Counted from the first letter of the stretch, positions 35,001 to 43,716 are shown. The stretch is DNA of 63,051 nucleotides from an uncultured Eubacterium sp. (GCA_910584345.1 CAJTZX010000017.1:1-63051), one strand, 5' to 3'. The notes: a model not told the origin generated them from the sequence alone. Numbers and translations are program-made.

Positions 35001-37768
35001 TTTTCAATCCATGTCTTAATGGCTGCTAAACTGTCGTCTCTGTTTGCATATGGCAAAGACTCCGGATTGAAGCTGCATTCAAAATCTTTCTCATTGTCCT
35101 TAAGGCTCCTCTTTGAATATTTAAAAGGCCCCGCCAGTACAAAGTCGTCATTTTCTGCTGTAAAATTGCCAATCGGATATATTTTAAAATAATATTCCTC
35201 TGTTGTATCAAGATTGCCTGTTAAGCTGATTGGATTGCCATCCACATCATAAAGCCTGCCTACAGATGGATCTCCACTCTCTGTTTCAACGGTATAATCT
35301 TTTCCCTTCTCCAGCTCTAAATAGTCCGGCTGGCCTTTATACGTAATCTCATATTTCAGCTTATCCGGAACCGGACGGCCATTTTTGCCTTTATACTCAT
35401 AAGTCCAGACGCCGTTGTCCTGTTTAAAGCCTGTTGCTCCATCTAACGTAAGTTTATCGCCTACACTGCTGTTTCCGATCGTCTTAATAATTCTTGGCGA
35501 AATCGTAAACATAAGTGTATAATCGTCTGTCGTGCTTCCATTCAGACGGATATGTGCTTTCGCATTTGCAATTGGTTCCCCGTTTGCATTTCTTTCTACA
35601 TTAATGTTGTCTTCATACCTGACTTTATAATCCGTTCCCGGTGTCAGAGTACTCGGCACACCGTCTTTATCTCTGACTGTAATTTTTGTGTCCGGCTTAT
35701 GCTGCCTCTTGTTATATTCATGTGTCGTTGTCCCGTCATCTGCACAAGTGCCGTTTACGCTTCCTGTTATCGTGCTGTATTGAGAGATTTCAAACGTTGT
35801 GCTTATCAGCCCCTCATAATTCCCTTTAATACTGCATTCCAGTTTATAATGCCCGATTGGCAGCTTCGTCCAGCCTGACGCAATTTCCTGATTTGTATCT
35901 GTATTTGTGTAAATCCACGAAATTGTCGTTCCCGGATCATTAGGGTTTACCTTATGCTCTGTATTATCTGTTTTGTCGACGCGGTAAATTTTAGCATCCT
36001 TAAGAAGTTTTTCTTCCGTAACGGTCTGGCTGTATTCTTTGCTCCCAAGTTTCAGTATACCGGTTCCATTTTCCTCTTTTATTTCCTGTGGCAAAACCGT
36101 GTAATGAAGTCCGTCATTTCCAAATCCTGAAGCATCCAGCGTACCATAATATCCATCGGACTGCCTGGAATCTATATCCATATAAACAACACCCGCATAA
36201 GTTCTTGCCTTCTTCTTCTCTTCCGGATCCTGAGGGTTTTTATTGATCTGCTCATCTGCCCCATTTTTATCAAGCCAGTAATGTACATTAAAATCTGCAT
36301 TGTCTTCTTTTATGGTCAGCGGATCGGATGTATCTCCTCTCATATCCGTAAATGTAATCACAGGATACACACTCTGCAGCTTTCCATTATAGATAAAAGG
36401 CGTCTTCTCAGAAGTCTCATACGGCTGAATCGTTATGTTCGCCTTTGACAAATCCTGCTTCATGGTATAATAAATATAACCAACTTCTCCTGTGCTGAGT
36501 TTCAATTTCAGCCGAACTGTCCCGGCTGTTCTGCCTTTTAATATATTGGCTGTCGGACTGTCACCGTCAACAATTCTCCAGTCAATTACCTGAAACTGGC
36601 CTTGCCCATATTTTTTTGTCGGATCACTTGCCAGCCGCACTTCATTGATCCACTCGTCCGGTATGCGGTATGTCTCTCCTGACATATCTTTATCATAATC
36701 GTATTTTCCATTCACTCCGTCTTTACCGGCAGGCAAATCGCAGTCAAGTTGCACTACCTGTTCCGGTCCTTGTGTAACCGGAATCGGATCGCTTTCCCAT
36801 GATCCCTGATAACTGCCCATTCCGTTGATTGTAACTGTAATGAAAGAATCTCCATTTGCATCTGTTGACGTTTGGGATGACACTATATAATCCGTGTTTT
36901 CCTGCAGCGGATAAGTAATGTCCATAATTTCTACAATCGTATTGCCTCCGCTGTATGTCACTTTCGGATTTAAATCTTTAATCTGTTTCGTTATATCAAA
37001 CTCATATTCCTTATAATCCTGTCCATTATATGTAAAGTTTCTGAGGTTAATGTAAACCTTTTTTCCTTTACCGGCAGTAAGCAGCACTTTCTCACTATCT
37101 GCAATATTCTGCCCTTTTACAAATGGTTTCGCCTGTGCTGTCACCGTATAATCACTGATCGGTACATCAACTCCATCTATCCGAACTTTTATATTAGACG
37201 TATCCGCATAATTTCCATTGCTGTTTGCAATTGTATCATAAGGAGTTACGGTTCCTGCAGCGGCTTTTTGCACTACAAACTCAAAATAACGTGTTGCACC
37301 CGCCAAAAAAGTGCTTGACGAAGAGCCTGCCTTGATGCCTACTCTATGTGTACCCACATTTTTAATCTCATTCAAAGCATCCTTATGGTCGGTCAGATTA
37401 TCTACCGACAATACCCAATCTGTACCTCCCTTATCCAGGCTCCATGTCCCCTGCGCACCGGGCTTCGTAAACTCAATCTGCAGCTGCGGCTCCGGCGTAT
37501 TGGCTCCACCTGAACCCAAACTATATGTTACAGGCGTATTCGTTACACGAAATGCCGCCCCGCTTTTCGCATCCGCCGCACTTGGCGGATATCCGGCTAC
37601 CGTATCCTGATCGAAATACACGTCGTTCAGCGATATCTTATCCACGCCTTTTATCGGCGCTGCAGCCCGCAGCCTGGGCGCGGCAATCGCAACTCCGCCT
37701 ATCAGCAGTACGGAGCATACTACAATCAGCGCCTTCACCCCGAATTTCTTCCATACATCCTTGTACAT
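29081..37768 (-). CDS. Giant secreted repeat protein (2895 residues) with FN3 tail
   Basis: Signal peptide at 1-38 (WKKFGVKALIVVCSVLLIGG). The rest consists of about 80-90 residue beta modules, each with a YTG or YDG entry, a PxVxV strand, the turn LTPGTDYTVSYSNN and an exit GTAxITVTGxGxYxGT. They are clearest at about 2290-2700 but diverged copies run from about residue 60. Two fibronectin-type-III domains end the protein (about 2716-2801 and 2802-2895). There is no recognisable sorting signal and no C-terminal membrane helix, so attachment would be non-covalent. Start ATG follows GAGAGG. It is the first gene of an operon with a sortase and its PKTG substrate. Likely an adhesin or extended stalk; ligand unknown. 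Confidence 0.85.
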   Translation of the reverse strand: MYKDVWKKFGVKALIVVCSVLLIGGVAIAAPRLRAAAPIKGVDKISLNDVYFDQDTVAGYPPSAADAKSGAAFRVTNTPVTYSLGSGGANTPEPQLQIEFTKPGAQGTWSLDKGGTDWVLSVDNLTDHKDALNEIKNVGTHRVGIKAGSSSSTFLAGATRYFEFVVQKAAAGTVTPYDTIANSNGNYADTSNIKVRIDGVDVPISDYTVTAQAKPFVKGQNIADSEKVLLTAGKGKKVYINLRNFTYNGQDYKEYEFDITKQIKDLNPKVTYSGGNTIVEIMDITYPLQENTDYIVSSQTSTDANGDSFITVTINGMGSYQGSWESDPIPVTQGPEQVVQLDCDLPAGKDGVNGKYDYDKDMSGETYRIPDEWINEVRLASDPTKKYGQGQFQVIDWRIVDGDSPTANILKGRTAGTVRLKLKLSTGEVGYIYYTMKQDLSKANITIQPYETSEKTPFIYNGKLQSVYPVITFTDMRGDTSDPLTIKEDNADFNVHYWLDKNGADEQINKNPQDPEEKKKARTYAGVVYMDIDSRQSDGYYGTLDASGFGNDGLHYTVLPQEIKEENGTGILKLGSKEYSQTVTEEKLLKDAKIYRVDKTDNTEHKVNPNDPGTTISWIYTNTDTNQEIASGWTKLPIGHYKLECSIKGNYEGLISTTFEISQYSTITGSVNGTCADDGTTTHEYNKRQHKPDTKITVRDKDGVPSTLTPGTDYKVRYEDNINVERNANGEPIANAKAHIRLNGSTTDDYTLMFTISPRIIKTIGNSSVGDKLTLDGATGFKQDNGVWTYEYKGKNGRPVPDKLKYEITYKGQPDYLELEKGKDYTVETESGDPSVGRLYDVDGNPISLTGNLDTTEEYYFKIYPIGNFTAENDDFVLAGPFKYSKRSLKDNEKDFECSFNPESLPYANRDDSLAAIKTWIENHLTLKDKGVSPAEDLIATGTNAQISITIDPADDKRTTLGTIGFTITGTGSNYKDSMKGILNVGRNIAESWVGEYTNLGTAWNQFANNELTLSGTEYAATGPADDPYDLKFGNTSGYGTNLYYPDQSGDVLSVDKNGAPKGHYIIGQYGTADANNVVSVTLQGVNGYYGKVTIKINVKKKDFNNKDYEIEFLEEVTYDGQEHKPQFQVKYTDPVTGTVTVLPATCYDHNTVKWGKNTNASEQYDEKYKETQWAWVEIEGSHGYGKTLKGYFPIKQRPLDALDASGNSTGSMDTSCFAFEKGGNVYSLPNIPYVPTTDIGDGTVQNVVPGAWQIISLFFTSPRNSSSTVQLGANDFEFYCTGDLPTVGNIDAAGNDSNARTAPQVGDAWAVIKAKKNSNYKGVIIQKYEVTKVIIEDKEFSVIFKNKWQRFTGEQLHPSFDVVQYPGGDKTKEWKYKLVEGTDYEVEYGDDIFVSNNYKNDAGNGTYVIIKGINNYGTFGQTGMRANYVIYGRLTKTMDPFVQGSNAYVAYNGYPLIGSTPSAGDEYRAVITYNEDLRLMYESLKLRFEQKRAGCAYGDTGSDTLPDGTVADRSATTPITILVPPATEGECTVKANSQKSVGRGVVTIVGQGNEIDTGLFSGSVDIPVTITASLTGLTDKTPGLWDNNNGSNSIAVTGSAITATSLQDALASALKTINFGGRLLYYGVDYKFSPDSFTSADLAIGENKKLVIIPSDKAKQEGYLTEEAVISYNLTSSISGVTPGVKIESDYIYAHGNALVDSKWDFKITVNGANLSNPYDYTVTIKDKNGDVVEKATDCGDYTYVIEGKGSYSGRLPQGEFTIHPYDLGANKDKVDVVLKKTHVTYTGSIVLPEVEDVILSIGNNIDKKLNDPNFNGGKNYGVRKGAGDNSIYTNWTDTSIADVQKPVVEIYGIGNYTGVVEKDYLIEQKDIASDDITVEDILGLEYNNNEPIKPYPDIRYIERVANPDGGDDIINILLTLQGEEYNSDKANSYKNWIQDGIHFTYQYLDDVHTAGSKRITIRGVGNFKGSREKTYEVGKLKLANTKLSFLSEESPVYDGTEQKPAFKLSYGSIDIMTFMNGTVSSNFIGSSNVSCTFTNNIEASTENVKASVTVKIVGDSDNYEGEITAYFSVLPAPLENHVRFMYRPAGSNADVDLSSYKLNLPFLGVGSPQYPGYADTERELAEGEIGMYYNHPQKANHGKFLIPGENYYNNLQADENGFKIEYKYVEPDTDDTDIREEYRRDTPDYAGKVKVTITGKGNYTGSASFWYFIGEDISTDAKISISPTTAVFNAQKQYPEVKITGVDKNKCKIGNYRGEVAVENLIQPDDFINASTYYIRVEGDPTKGTYATKPETLTYTITPRAFSNSLVIDGFKREYSYTGYDICPVGISVTDYIDRTKYKLTEDVDYTLTYRNNLNAGTAYINIKGQNNFSGSATANFLITSSTISSGGTNGSNSFLDQGIGEISGATAVSPSNVNMSMDTIDAMYYTGKPLYPKVSIAGMTENIDYTVTFSNNVEVGTAVATVTGIGNNKGTITKNFRIIAQLSKCTISPIPAQQYTGSEVKPSLTVKCGNSILMEGTDYTVTYSNNINIGTATATLRALNNANYTGTASVKFSIGNDVGGFIISGYAPSYAYTGKAITPGVVVETGSRTLTPGTDYTVSYSNNVNAGTAMITVTGVGRYSGTQTANFVIEPKSIQSCNTTDVQDRIYTGDAYTPDVTVSDGDKVLTKGVDYTVTYTNNTNPGMASIVIKGTSSNYSGTKVVSFKISAVAVKGLKASNVKYNSLKLKWTKQGYADGYQICDSKSKVIKTLKTNSATITGLTAGKTYKYKVRSYIRNADGTRSYGAFSSVLNATTKLLTPKVKVVSNAKGQARISWSKVSGASGYEIYYKKSSGAKYKKLKTVNNPNIRVCTVRGMKSGDRAYFRIRAFRKNGSKKVYSSLNPLKVITVK

Positions 37769-37808
37769 AACTTACCATCCTCTCCGTCATCCAAAATTTG
37801 AAGACTTT

Positions 37809-38066
37809 TTACTTCGGATTTCCTGTTCCGCTCCAGCACATACAAAAATCATTTTCTTTCATCCATGCACCGCAATGCCCAACACATCTGTTTTTCAAAA
37901 ACCGGTTAAAGCTGCTCCCCGTTGGATTCCGAACAGGCATTATGCCAAGTACGGGCCGCTGATTGCGAAAATGCATTTCACTATGTCCTGACGCTGCAGC
38001 TTTTCCATCCTCTGCTTTTTGCTTCACACAAAGCTTAAGGTTCGCCAAGCTGCTATTCCGGTGCAC
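37809..38066 (-). CDS. Possible small zinc-ribbon-like protein (doubtful)
   Basis: An 85-codon frame with a GTG start and no ribosome binding site. The C-terminus (NRCVGHCGAWMKENDFC then MCWSGTGNPK) resembles the paired-cysteine zinc-ribbon often found at the ends of Clostridial small proteins, but the spacing is irregular and the N-terminal half is featureless. It could be the eroded end of a lost gene. It lies 41 bp upstream of the giant protein gene, in what should be its promoter region. Confidence 0.2.
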   Translation of the reverse strand: MHRNSSLANLKLCVKQKAEDGKAAASGHSEMHFRNQRPVLGIMPVRNPTGSSFNRFLKNRCVGHCGAWMKENDFCMCWSGTGNPK

Positions 38067-39836
38067 GTTTGATAATCTGCATTTTAATAAAAAATCACAC
38101 CATATAATTTTTGCATATACAAATCACATCCATACACGTTAAATCTATATGAAAGGGAAATACGCATGTCGTCTAAACAGACAGACACGCAGACTAACCC
38201 CATTAGATAGTTTAATAGTATATCGGCACATTTTTTAGATTATTAACCTTAATGTGAAATTTTTTTGAATCGCTGTGCAATTTTCTGATAATTTCGTAAT
38301 TAATTGCTGTATTCTGACAATCACCTTTTTGTCCATTTAAAATGCCTGTAACTGCTCCCACAACTTTAACTCGAAAGCTTTTCTCCATTAACCCTTCCAT
38401 ACCATTTATATTTTGCAAAATTCCTACCAATCAATATTGTTTAGATTACACTGATTCTTATAAATAGATAATTTTCTGGCTGGGGTGTGAAAAGTAATAA
38501 TTTTATATGATTTTTAAAAAAGTTCAAATTTAGGACTTGTATTTCTTTTACAAACGGTATAAAATAAAAAGGAAAAGATACACGTCAAGAGAAGTTTGAT
38601 ACTGGAATAAGCATGATCTTTTTATGTTTTTGTCTATTTATAGACAGAGGCCAAAAATTTCAATCAATTTTTACAAGTTTATAGATATTGTATTTACAAA
38701 CTTGATTACTGTTTTATTTAAGTTTTACTATAAGATAAAATCATTCCAGTATTCTCTTATTTCTCTACGAGTTACTTTCACCTTTGTTCTCACAATAAAG
38801 CCGCCCATTATGGTTAACAAAATCATAATGAGCGGTTTTTACATATACTGATTCTTTTCCATCCGCATTTGAGACACCTGTAACGAAACAAAAAATACCG
38901 GATTCAGGCGGCTTTTATCTTTTGTAAAAATAATTGCTTTCTGACCACCACGAATCCGATATTTTCCAGAAAATTATAGCATAAATATAGCTAAAAATCA
39001 ATTCATAAGAATAACAATTTGCAGACTTTTACAATTACAAGACCAGTCAGTATTGTTCTGTCCGCCCTGCTTTTAAGCACTTAAAAAAATGCAACTTATA
39101 TATTTCATATATAGCATACTGCTATCTACTGCCAATACCATTTTTAACTATTTTTTTGCATCCGCTTCAAATCATCCATTTTTAGGTTCAGTTTTATCAA
39201 CACCTCTTCCTTATTATTACATGCCACAATTTCTTTCACACTTTATTGTAGTTTCGATTACAGTCTCTATTTGACTATTTTAAACCGGCTTTTCAATAGA
39301 CTCACACTCTTATTTTGTGGTTATGAATGCCCGTTTTGAAATATTCATGATTTCATATGCATGAAGCATCAAGAACATCTCCCATTCTGTTTACTACGAA
39401 TTCCTCAATAGCTTCATCTGATAATTTTTACGGCGTTCCATCCCTGCAATTCTGAATAAGTGCAATACCATAATCACGAATCTCTTTCGTAAATGCTTTC
39501 TCATATTCATGAAAATATGACGGAGTTTTCTCTGTCAGTGCGCTAATGACATAATCTGTAAGTGCGTCAAGACTTGATATGTCTTTGAATCGATCCTTGA
39601 AATTGATTTATTGACAGCATTGTTTTTACTGTTCTTGTTGTTTTTGATAATCTTGATTAATATCTATATTTATCGCCTTTCTTCGTGAACTGCTTTGATT
39701 TGTAAAATTTGTTTTTTGTCCCGATTTCTGAATCGATTATAAGATATAGCATTTTATATATTATTATGCATGATACACAATTATATAGCATGTTATATTT
39801 TGTATGATATATAGTAAATAGGGAGGTATATGCGCA
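38067..39836. other. 1.8-kb gene-poor stretch with fragments
   Basis: No intact gene. It contains: a short plus-strand peptide with ribosome binding site (ATG 38166, 14 codons, MSSKQTDTQTNPIR); a minus-strand 72-codon frame (38212-38430) without support; a terminator-like hairpin CCGCCCATTATG/CATAATGAGCGG around 38788-38840 with a T-run; an inverted pair AAATACCGGATTC (38893-38905)/GAATCCGATATTT (38952-38964) that may be insertion-sequence ends; and, at about 39353-39602 on the minus strand, a decayed frame (KDRFKDISSLDALTDYVI..., one internal TAA at 39428-39430). Confidence 0.4.
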
Positions 39837-40823
39837 TGGGAAAAGAGTATACAGACGCACAGAAAGAAGCCACAAAAAATACTGAAAGAAACTGAAAATC
39901 TTATCTATTCGAGTAAAGCCAGAAGAAGCAGAGAGATTTAAAAGAGACGCTTATCTGATGGTCATATCATTTAATATGCGGGAGCTCTATCTTTACCGGA
40001 GAACAAAAGATTTCAAAAGGATAAAGATTGCTCTTGTAAGTATAAATAGAATCTTTCAAGATGAACTGAATGTTAAAAATATGAATAAGATTTTCCTTCT
40101 GATCACGAAAAACCAGACAGACATATCCATCAGCAACGAAATTGGCTGCATTTTCAGGAGGCATAACATTATGGAATACAAAGACCCAGCTGACAGCCTG
40201 AACATAGACGTCTTTTTCAAAGTAGAAGGCTATGCCTGCCTGTATAAATCCTACGGCAAAACGGTTGATGCCATTGTTGAAAACGATATAACCATGACAT
40301 TTGTCCGTGATAGTAAAACGTCTGGTCTGTTTGCGTATTTCCAGGAACATGGTTATCAGGTATCAAATCCCTTTAAAGGAATCTATTACATCACGGGCAA
40401 TATACTATTTCCAGCCCAGATTGTCGTTACAAAAGAACTAAAGCCAGAGCTGCATATCTGGCTCAGGGCTCTGTCAGGAAAGCTGGAAAAGCAGGATTTA
40501 CAAAACCTATTGGAACATATATGGCAGCTTACCGGAAAAATGGACAGAGAATATGCAGAAGCTGTCCTTGAAGTAGCATTCAGGGCAAATATTCAGATTT
40601 TAAAAGAATGGATGGAGATGCTAATATGAGTGAAGAATTACTGGAGATTGTGAAGCCAATCATTGAACCTCAGATACTTTTAAGAGAACAAAACGCTTTA
40701 GAAAAAGGCATTCAGGGCGCTGTAGGTATACTACGGAATTTTGGGCGCAAAGAGGATGAGATAAAATCAATCATCATGCAAACATATAGCCTTACTGATA
40801 AAGATGCCAGTAATTATTTATAA
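39837..40823 (+). pseudogene. Chimeric, frameshifted PD-(D/E)XK-type nuclease-like gene
   Basis: Begins MGKEYTDAQKEATKK, which reads like the head of a small antitoxin-like protein, then shifts frame (KILSIRVKPEEAERFKRDAY) and joins in frame to the body of a different family: LYLYRRTKDFKRIKIALVSIN, SNEIGCIFRRHNIMEYKDP (Glu and D/E-x-K-like residues), NIDVFFKVEGYACLYKSYGK and LRALSGKLEKQDLQ. At about 40600-40608 another one-base shift leads to MDGDANMSEELLEIVKPIIE, stop at 40823. The body matches a Lachnospiraceae family of Rpn-like nuclease-fold proteins. The N-terminal part of the nuclease is replaced, so it is not functional. Confidence 0.65.
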
Positions 40824-41544
40824 ATTTCCATTTTACGGCTTTCAGACGCCTGATAATCACAAACTATCATGTGAGCACGGCAGATAAAAAACATGCTGCA
40901 ACTATATACGATACCCGGCATTTTGTTCATACAGATAATATTATTTTAAGTTATATATCATACTGCAAGGGCAATGCAACATCAAAGCCTTTGCGGTTGT
41001 TTAAATGCTTATCATCTATCGTACATTTCTTTTCTTAGCACCAAAGCTCATATCGTTATACTTCATTCTTCCCTGATCGCTCGGCTTTGTAAACGCAACA
41101 TATTAGCAGGTACGCAATCTTTTTTATCTTTTATTTCCTGTAAGCAGCATGTATTCCGTAGCCCCATATTTTTTTGTAGGAACAATGCTTCTTCCATTAG
41201 CAAGCTGTAAAATGCAGTATGAAAAATTAATTACCGAGACTGCAGGGCAGCCAAATAATGATGGCTATAATATATCCTGCATAATATTGAATAGTTGTGG
41301 GTGAAAATAAACTATGGGTAATTATACCCGCGAGCTAAATGGTTTAATGGTTTGACAACAAATGAAAGCTAATCCCAAAGAAGAAGCAATACAAAAATGA
41401 AACCGGGAACGGGATAATTTTTGTGGATAACTTATAACAATTCAGTAATACGCATGACATACCACGAAATAAAAATAATACAAAAAAGCGCGTAAGGCCG
41501 CTAACAGGATAAGGCATTGCATTTGAAAGGAAGGAGGAGGCTAC
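40824..41544. other. Gene-free stretch, no supported content
   Basis: Several short frames lack ribosome binding sites. No hairpins with T-runs, repeats or RNA genes were noticed. The right end contains the ribosome binding site AAGGAGGAGG of the 57-codon gene at 41545. Confidence 0.4.
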
Positions 41545-41718
41545 ATGGAAAAAAAGATACGCCTGCTGCATGCAAACGAGATTGAATGCAGAGCTGCATC
41601 CGTAAATGAGAACGGTGTAAACCTGCTGTCGGATGGCGAATTGAGTGAGATGCAAACTGCGAATTATTTTTCCAACCTTTATCCCATTGACTGCGCAGTG
41701 CCGTCTGTAAATGAATGA
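41545..41718 (+). CDS. 57-residue orphan head of an element-encoded protein
   Basis: ATG at 41545 with a very strong AAGGAGGAGG. MEKKIRLLHANEIECRAASVN resembles the N-terminus of a single-strand-annealing/Rad52-like protein family of integrative elements; after about 34 residues the sequence changes to QTANYFSNLYPIDCAVPSVNE and stops. The family is normally several hundred residues, so this is probably a truncated remnant joined to foreign sequence, though it may still be translated. Confidence 0.4.
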   Translation: MEKKIRLLHANEIECRAASVNENGVNLLSDGELSEMQTANYFSNLYPIDCAVPSVNE

Positions 41719-41826
41719 TTCTGCCGCAAATGCGGCGCACTGTTGTCAGCATGGATTTCTCTCTGAAATATAAAAGGCCGTGGATCCCGTCATGGAATCC
41801 ACAGCCAATATAAGGATACAAGGAGT

Positions 41827-42135
41827 TTAGCTTTCCTCCTGCGTGCCAGTCAGGGCAGAAAGATGGATCAGGCCGGTGGCGACAGTTACTGCATCCACCT
41901 TCCGCATCAGGGAGCCGATCCTTTCCTCATTCCAAAAGATATCTGAGAAATCGGAGAGTTCACACCCCACATTGTGGTTGGGAATGCACAGGTAATTCCC
42001 ATATTTATGCCGTCCGGCGAGGATGTGGAAGTAAGTCCCCCGTCCATTGATTTCAGCTTCGTACCATCCGTCCCCCATGCCCAGCAGGATGAGTTCCCCT
42101 GTCCATGTCTCCGTTAGGGAACTGGCAGACCGCAT
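41827..42135 (-). CDS. DUF6618-like protein
   Basis: 102 residues: TETWTGELILLGMGDGWYEAE, then INGRGTYFHILAGRHKYGNYL, CIPNHNVGCELSDFSDIFWN. The pattern matches DUF6618, a small cargo protein of Clostridial integrative elements with no known function. No ribosome binding site precedes the ATG at 42135 and the family normally has a few more N-terminal residues, so the 5' end may be truncated at the fusion with the plus-strand fragment that follows. Confidence 0.6.
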   Translation of the reverse strand: MRSASSLTETWTGELILLGMGDGWYEAEINGRGTYFHILAGRHKYGNYLCIPNHNVGCELSDFSDIFWNEERIGSLMRKVDAVTVATGLIHLSALTGTQEES

Positions 42136-42298
42136 GAATAAAGTGGAAGCAAAGGAAATACATGAAGACGCTAAGAATTGGACAATTGTAGACGGAAAAG
42201 AACTATCAGCAAAACATAATGAAGTAGAACTAAAAGAAGATGATGTTTATGATAAACGCCTAAAATTTATAAAAAGTAAATCGCTATACAAGAAATAA
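42134..42298 (+). pseudogene. Short fragment of unknown gene
   Basis: 54 codons, MNKVEAKEIHEDAKNWTIVD through KLKFIKSKSLYKK-like basic end. It is highly charged, with no ribosome binding site, and its first codon overlaps the start of the opposite-strand DUF6618 gene. It looks like the C-terminal piece of a lost protein brought next to the excisionase fragment. Confidence 0.3.
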
Positions 42299-42304
42299 AT
42301 ATAG

Positions 42305-42403
42305 GCAACGCTTATCCAGTCAGGAGAACTGCCTGCAAAACGAATCGGGCGCATTTACCGGATACGTAAAGCAGATGTTATCTTGTTTTTCAAAGCATCA
42401 TGA
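42305..42403 (+). pseudogene. Excisionase C-terminal fragment
   Basis: ATLIQSGELPAKRIGRIYRI then RKADVILFFKAS and TGA. This is the second half of a MerR-type helix-turn-helix excisionase, the usual neighbour of a tyrosine integrase. The N-terminal helix-turn-helix is missing. Confidence 0.6.
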
Positions 42404-42465
42404 CAAATGCTGCCGGACGTGTTATGCTATTTATAGCACGCCCGGTCATGGAAAGGAGAGACTAT

Positions 42466-43571
42466 ATGACGGGTACACTTATAACCAAACAAAACGCTTC
42501 TGGCCAAAGCTACTATTACATTAAACTTAGCTACAAAGACCCCATTTCACATAAATGGTGTCAGAAAATGATATCCACACATCTTGAGGTAAAAAGCAAC
42601 AAACGCAAGGCAGAAACAAAGAAAAATGAAGCGGTTGCCAACTATTCTTACCTGGAAATGCTGCCAGAAGAGTATAATGCAAACATAGACCCTGACATCA
42701 CACTATGCGATTACCTCGCGGACTGGCTACACCGCAAGAAGAACGAACTGGAACGTTCCACATATGAATTCTATGAATATAGGGCTCGCAGATACATGCA
42801 TACTTTAAAGTTACAAATCCCAAGCTAAAGGACGTAACTGCCGGGATGGTAGACAAATTTATAACCTACCTGCTCCAATATGGAAAGACAAACCAGAAAA
42901 CAGCGGAAAAAGAACCGCTCGCTGTACGCACCGCCCGTTCTATTAAAAGCATACTGTTATCTGTTTACAACCAAGCTGTAATAGACGGCCTGGTGCAGTC
43001 AAATCCAGTATCCTTAGTAACCGTACATGGAAAAAAGAACAAAGATTACCATGAAGACATGCTGTTTTTGACAGAAAAGGAGTGTGCAGACCTGATGAAC
43101 TTCCTCGCCTGCTGCGAAGAACCCCATTTCCATAAGCTAGTTCCTATCTGCTTTTTCGGAATTTATTATGGGCTGCGGCGCTCTGAAATCCTCGGACTGA
43201 AATTGGATGTTGTTGATTATGATAAGAAAACGCTCCGCATCTAACATACAGTCGTATGGGTAAAAACAACCGAAGCGAAAGACTCTACAAAAACTGTATA
43301 CAGCTACCGGACACTCGCACTTTTCCATACAGCGGAACAATGCCTGGCAAAAGTAAAAACAGAGCAGGACAGGAACTGGGAATTTTTCGGGAATGACTAT
43401 CAGAACAATAATTATATCTTTACATGGGAAGATGGAAGGACTTATGACCCTAATTATAACTCACGGCTATTCTGCAAAGCCACAAAAGCTTATGGCCGCC
43501 CGGAAATTACATTACATAAACTCCGCCATACCTGCGCATCCCTGCTGATTAACAAAGGATGGGATGTATGA
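42466..43571 (+). pseudogene. Tyrosine integrase of an integrative element, broken three ways
   Basis: Starts well: ATG at 42466 with AAAGGAGAG, then MTGTLITKQNASGQSYYYIKL (arm-binding domain). The SAM-like domain loses frame near 42805 (HTLKLQIPS stop instead of YFKVTNPKLKDVTAGM). The catalytic domain shows the first Arg (GLRRSEILGLKLD), then an in-frame TAA at 43243-43245 in LRI-stop-HTVV (CAA to TAA fits), then the HxxR box HKLRHTCASLLINKG. It stops at 43571 before the last His and the catalytic Tyr. Two stops/shifts plus the missing C-terminus mean it is dead. It ends 72 bp from a tRNA-Pro gene, the probable integration target. Confidence 0.85.
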
Positions 43572-43596
43572 TAAAATAACATAAATACAAAAAAGA

Positions 43597-43628
43597 ACCG
43601 GAAAGCCTTCATTTTCAAGGTTTCCGGT
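43597..43628 (-). terminator. tRNA-Pro terminator
   Basis: ACCGGAAAGCC pairs with GGTTTCCGGT (one bulge), followed on the minus strand by TTCTTTTTT. It lies just past the 3' end of the tRNA. Confidence 0.75.
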
Positions 43629-43642
43629 GCCCCTGCCAAGAA

Positions 43643-43716
43643 TCGATGCGACAGGATTTGAACCTGCGGCCTCTGCGTCCCGAACGCAGCGCTCTACCAA
43701 ACTGAGCCACGCATCG
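43643..43716 (-). tRNA. tRNA-Pro (anticodon CGG)
   Basis: 74 nt on the minus strand. Acceptor stem CGATGCG/CGCATCG with discriminator A; anticodon stem CTGCG/CGCAG enclosing the loop TTCGGGA, giving anticodon CGG for codon CCG. T-arm AGGTTCAAATCCT is present. CCA is not encoded. Its 3' end faces the integrase relic, as expected for an element that used this gene as attachment site. I found no second copy of the tRNA 3' end in the window. Confidence 0.93.

Noticed and set aside
29081..37768. Many 60-180 codon plus-strand frames inside the giant gene
   Set aside because: All are shadows of one continuous 8.7-kb frame; none has a ribosome binding site or protein-like content.
38212..38430. 72-codon minus-strand frame
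   Set aside because: No ribosome binding site, no recognisable product and unremarkable composition.
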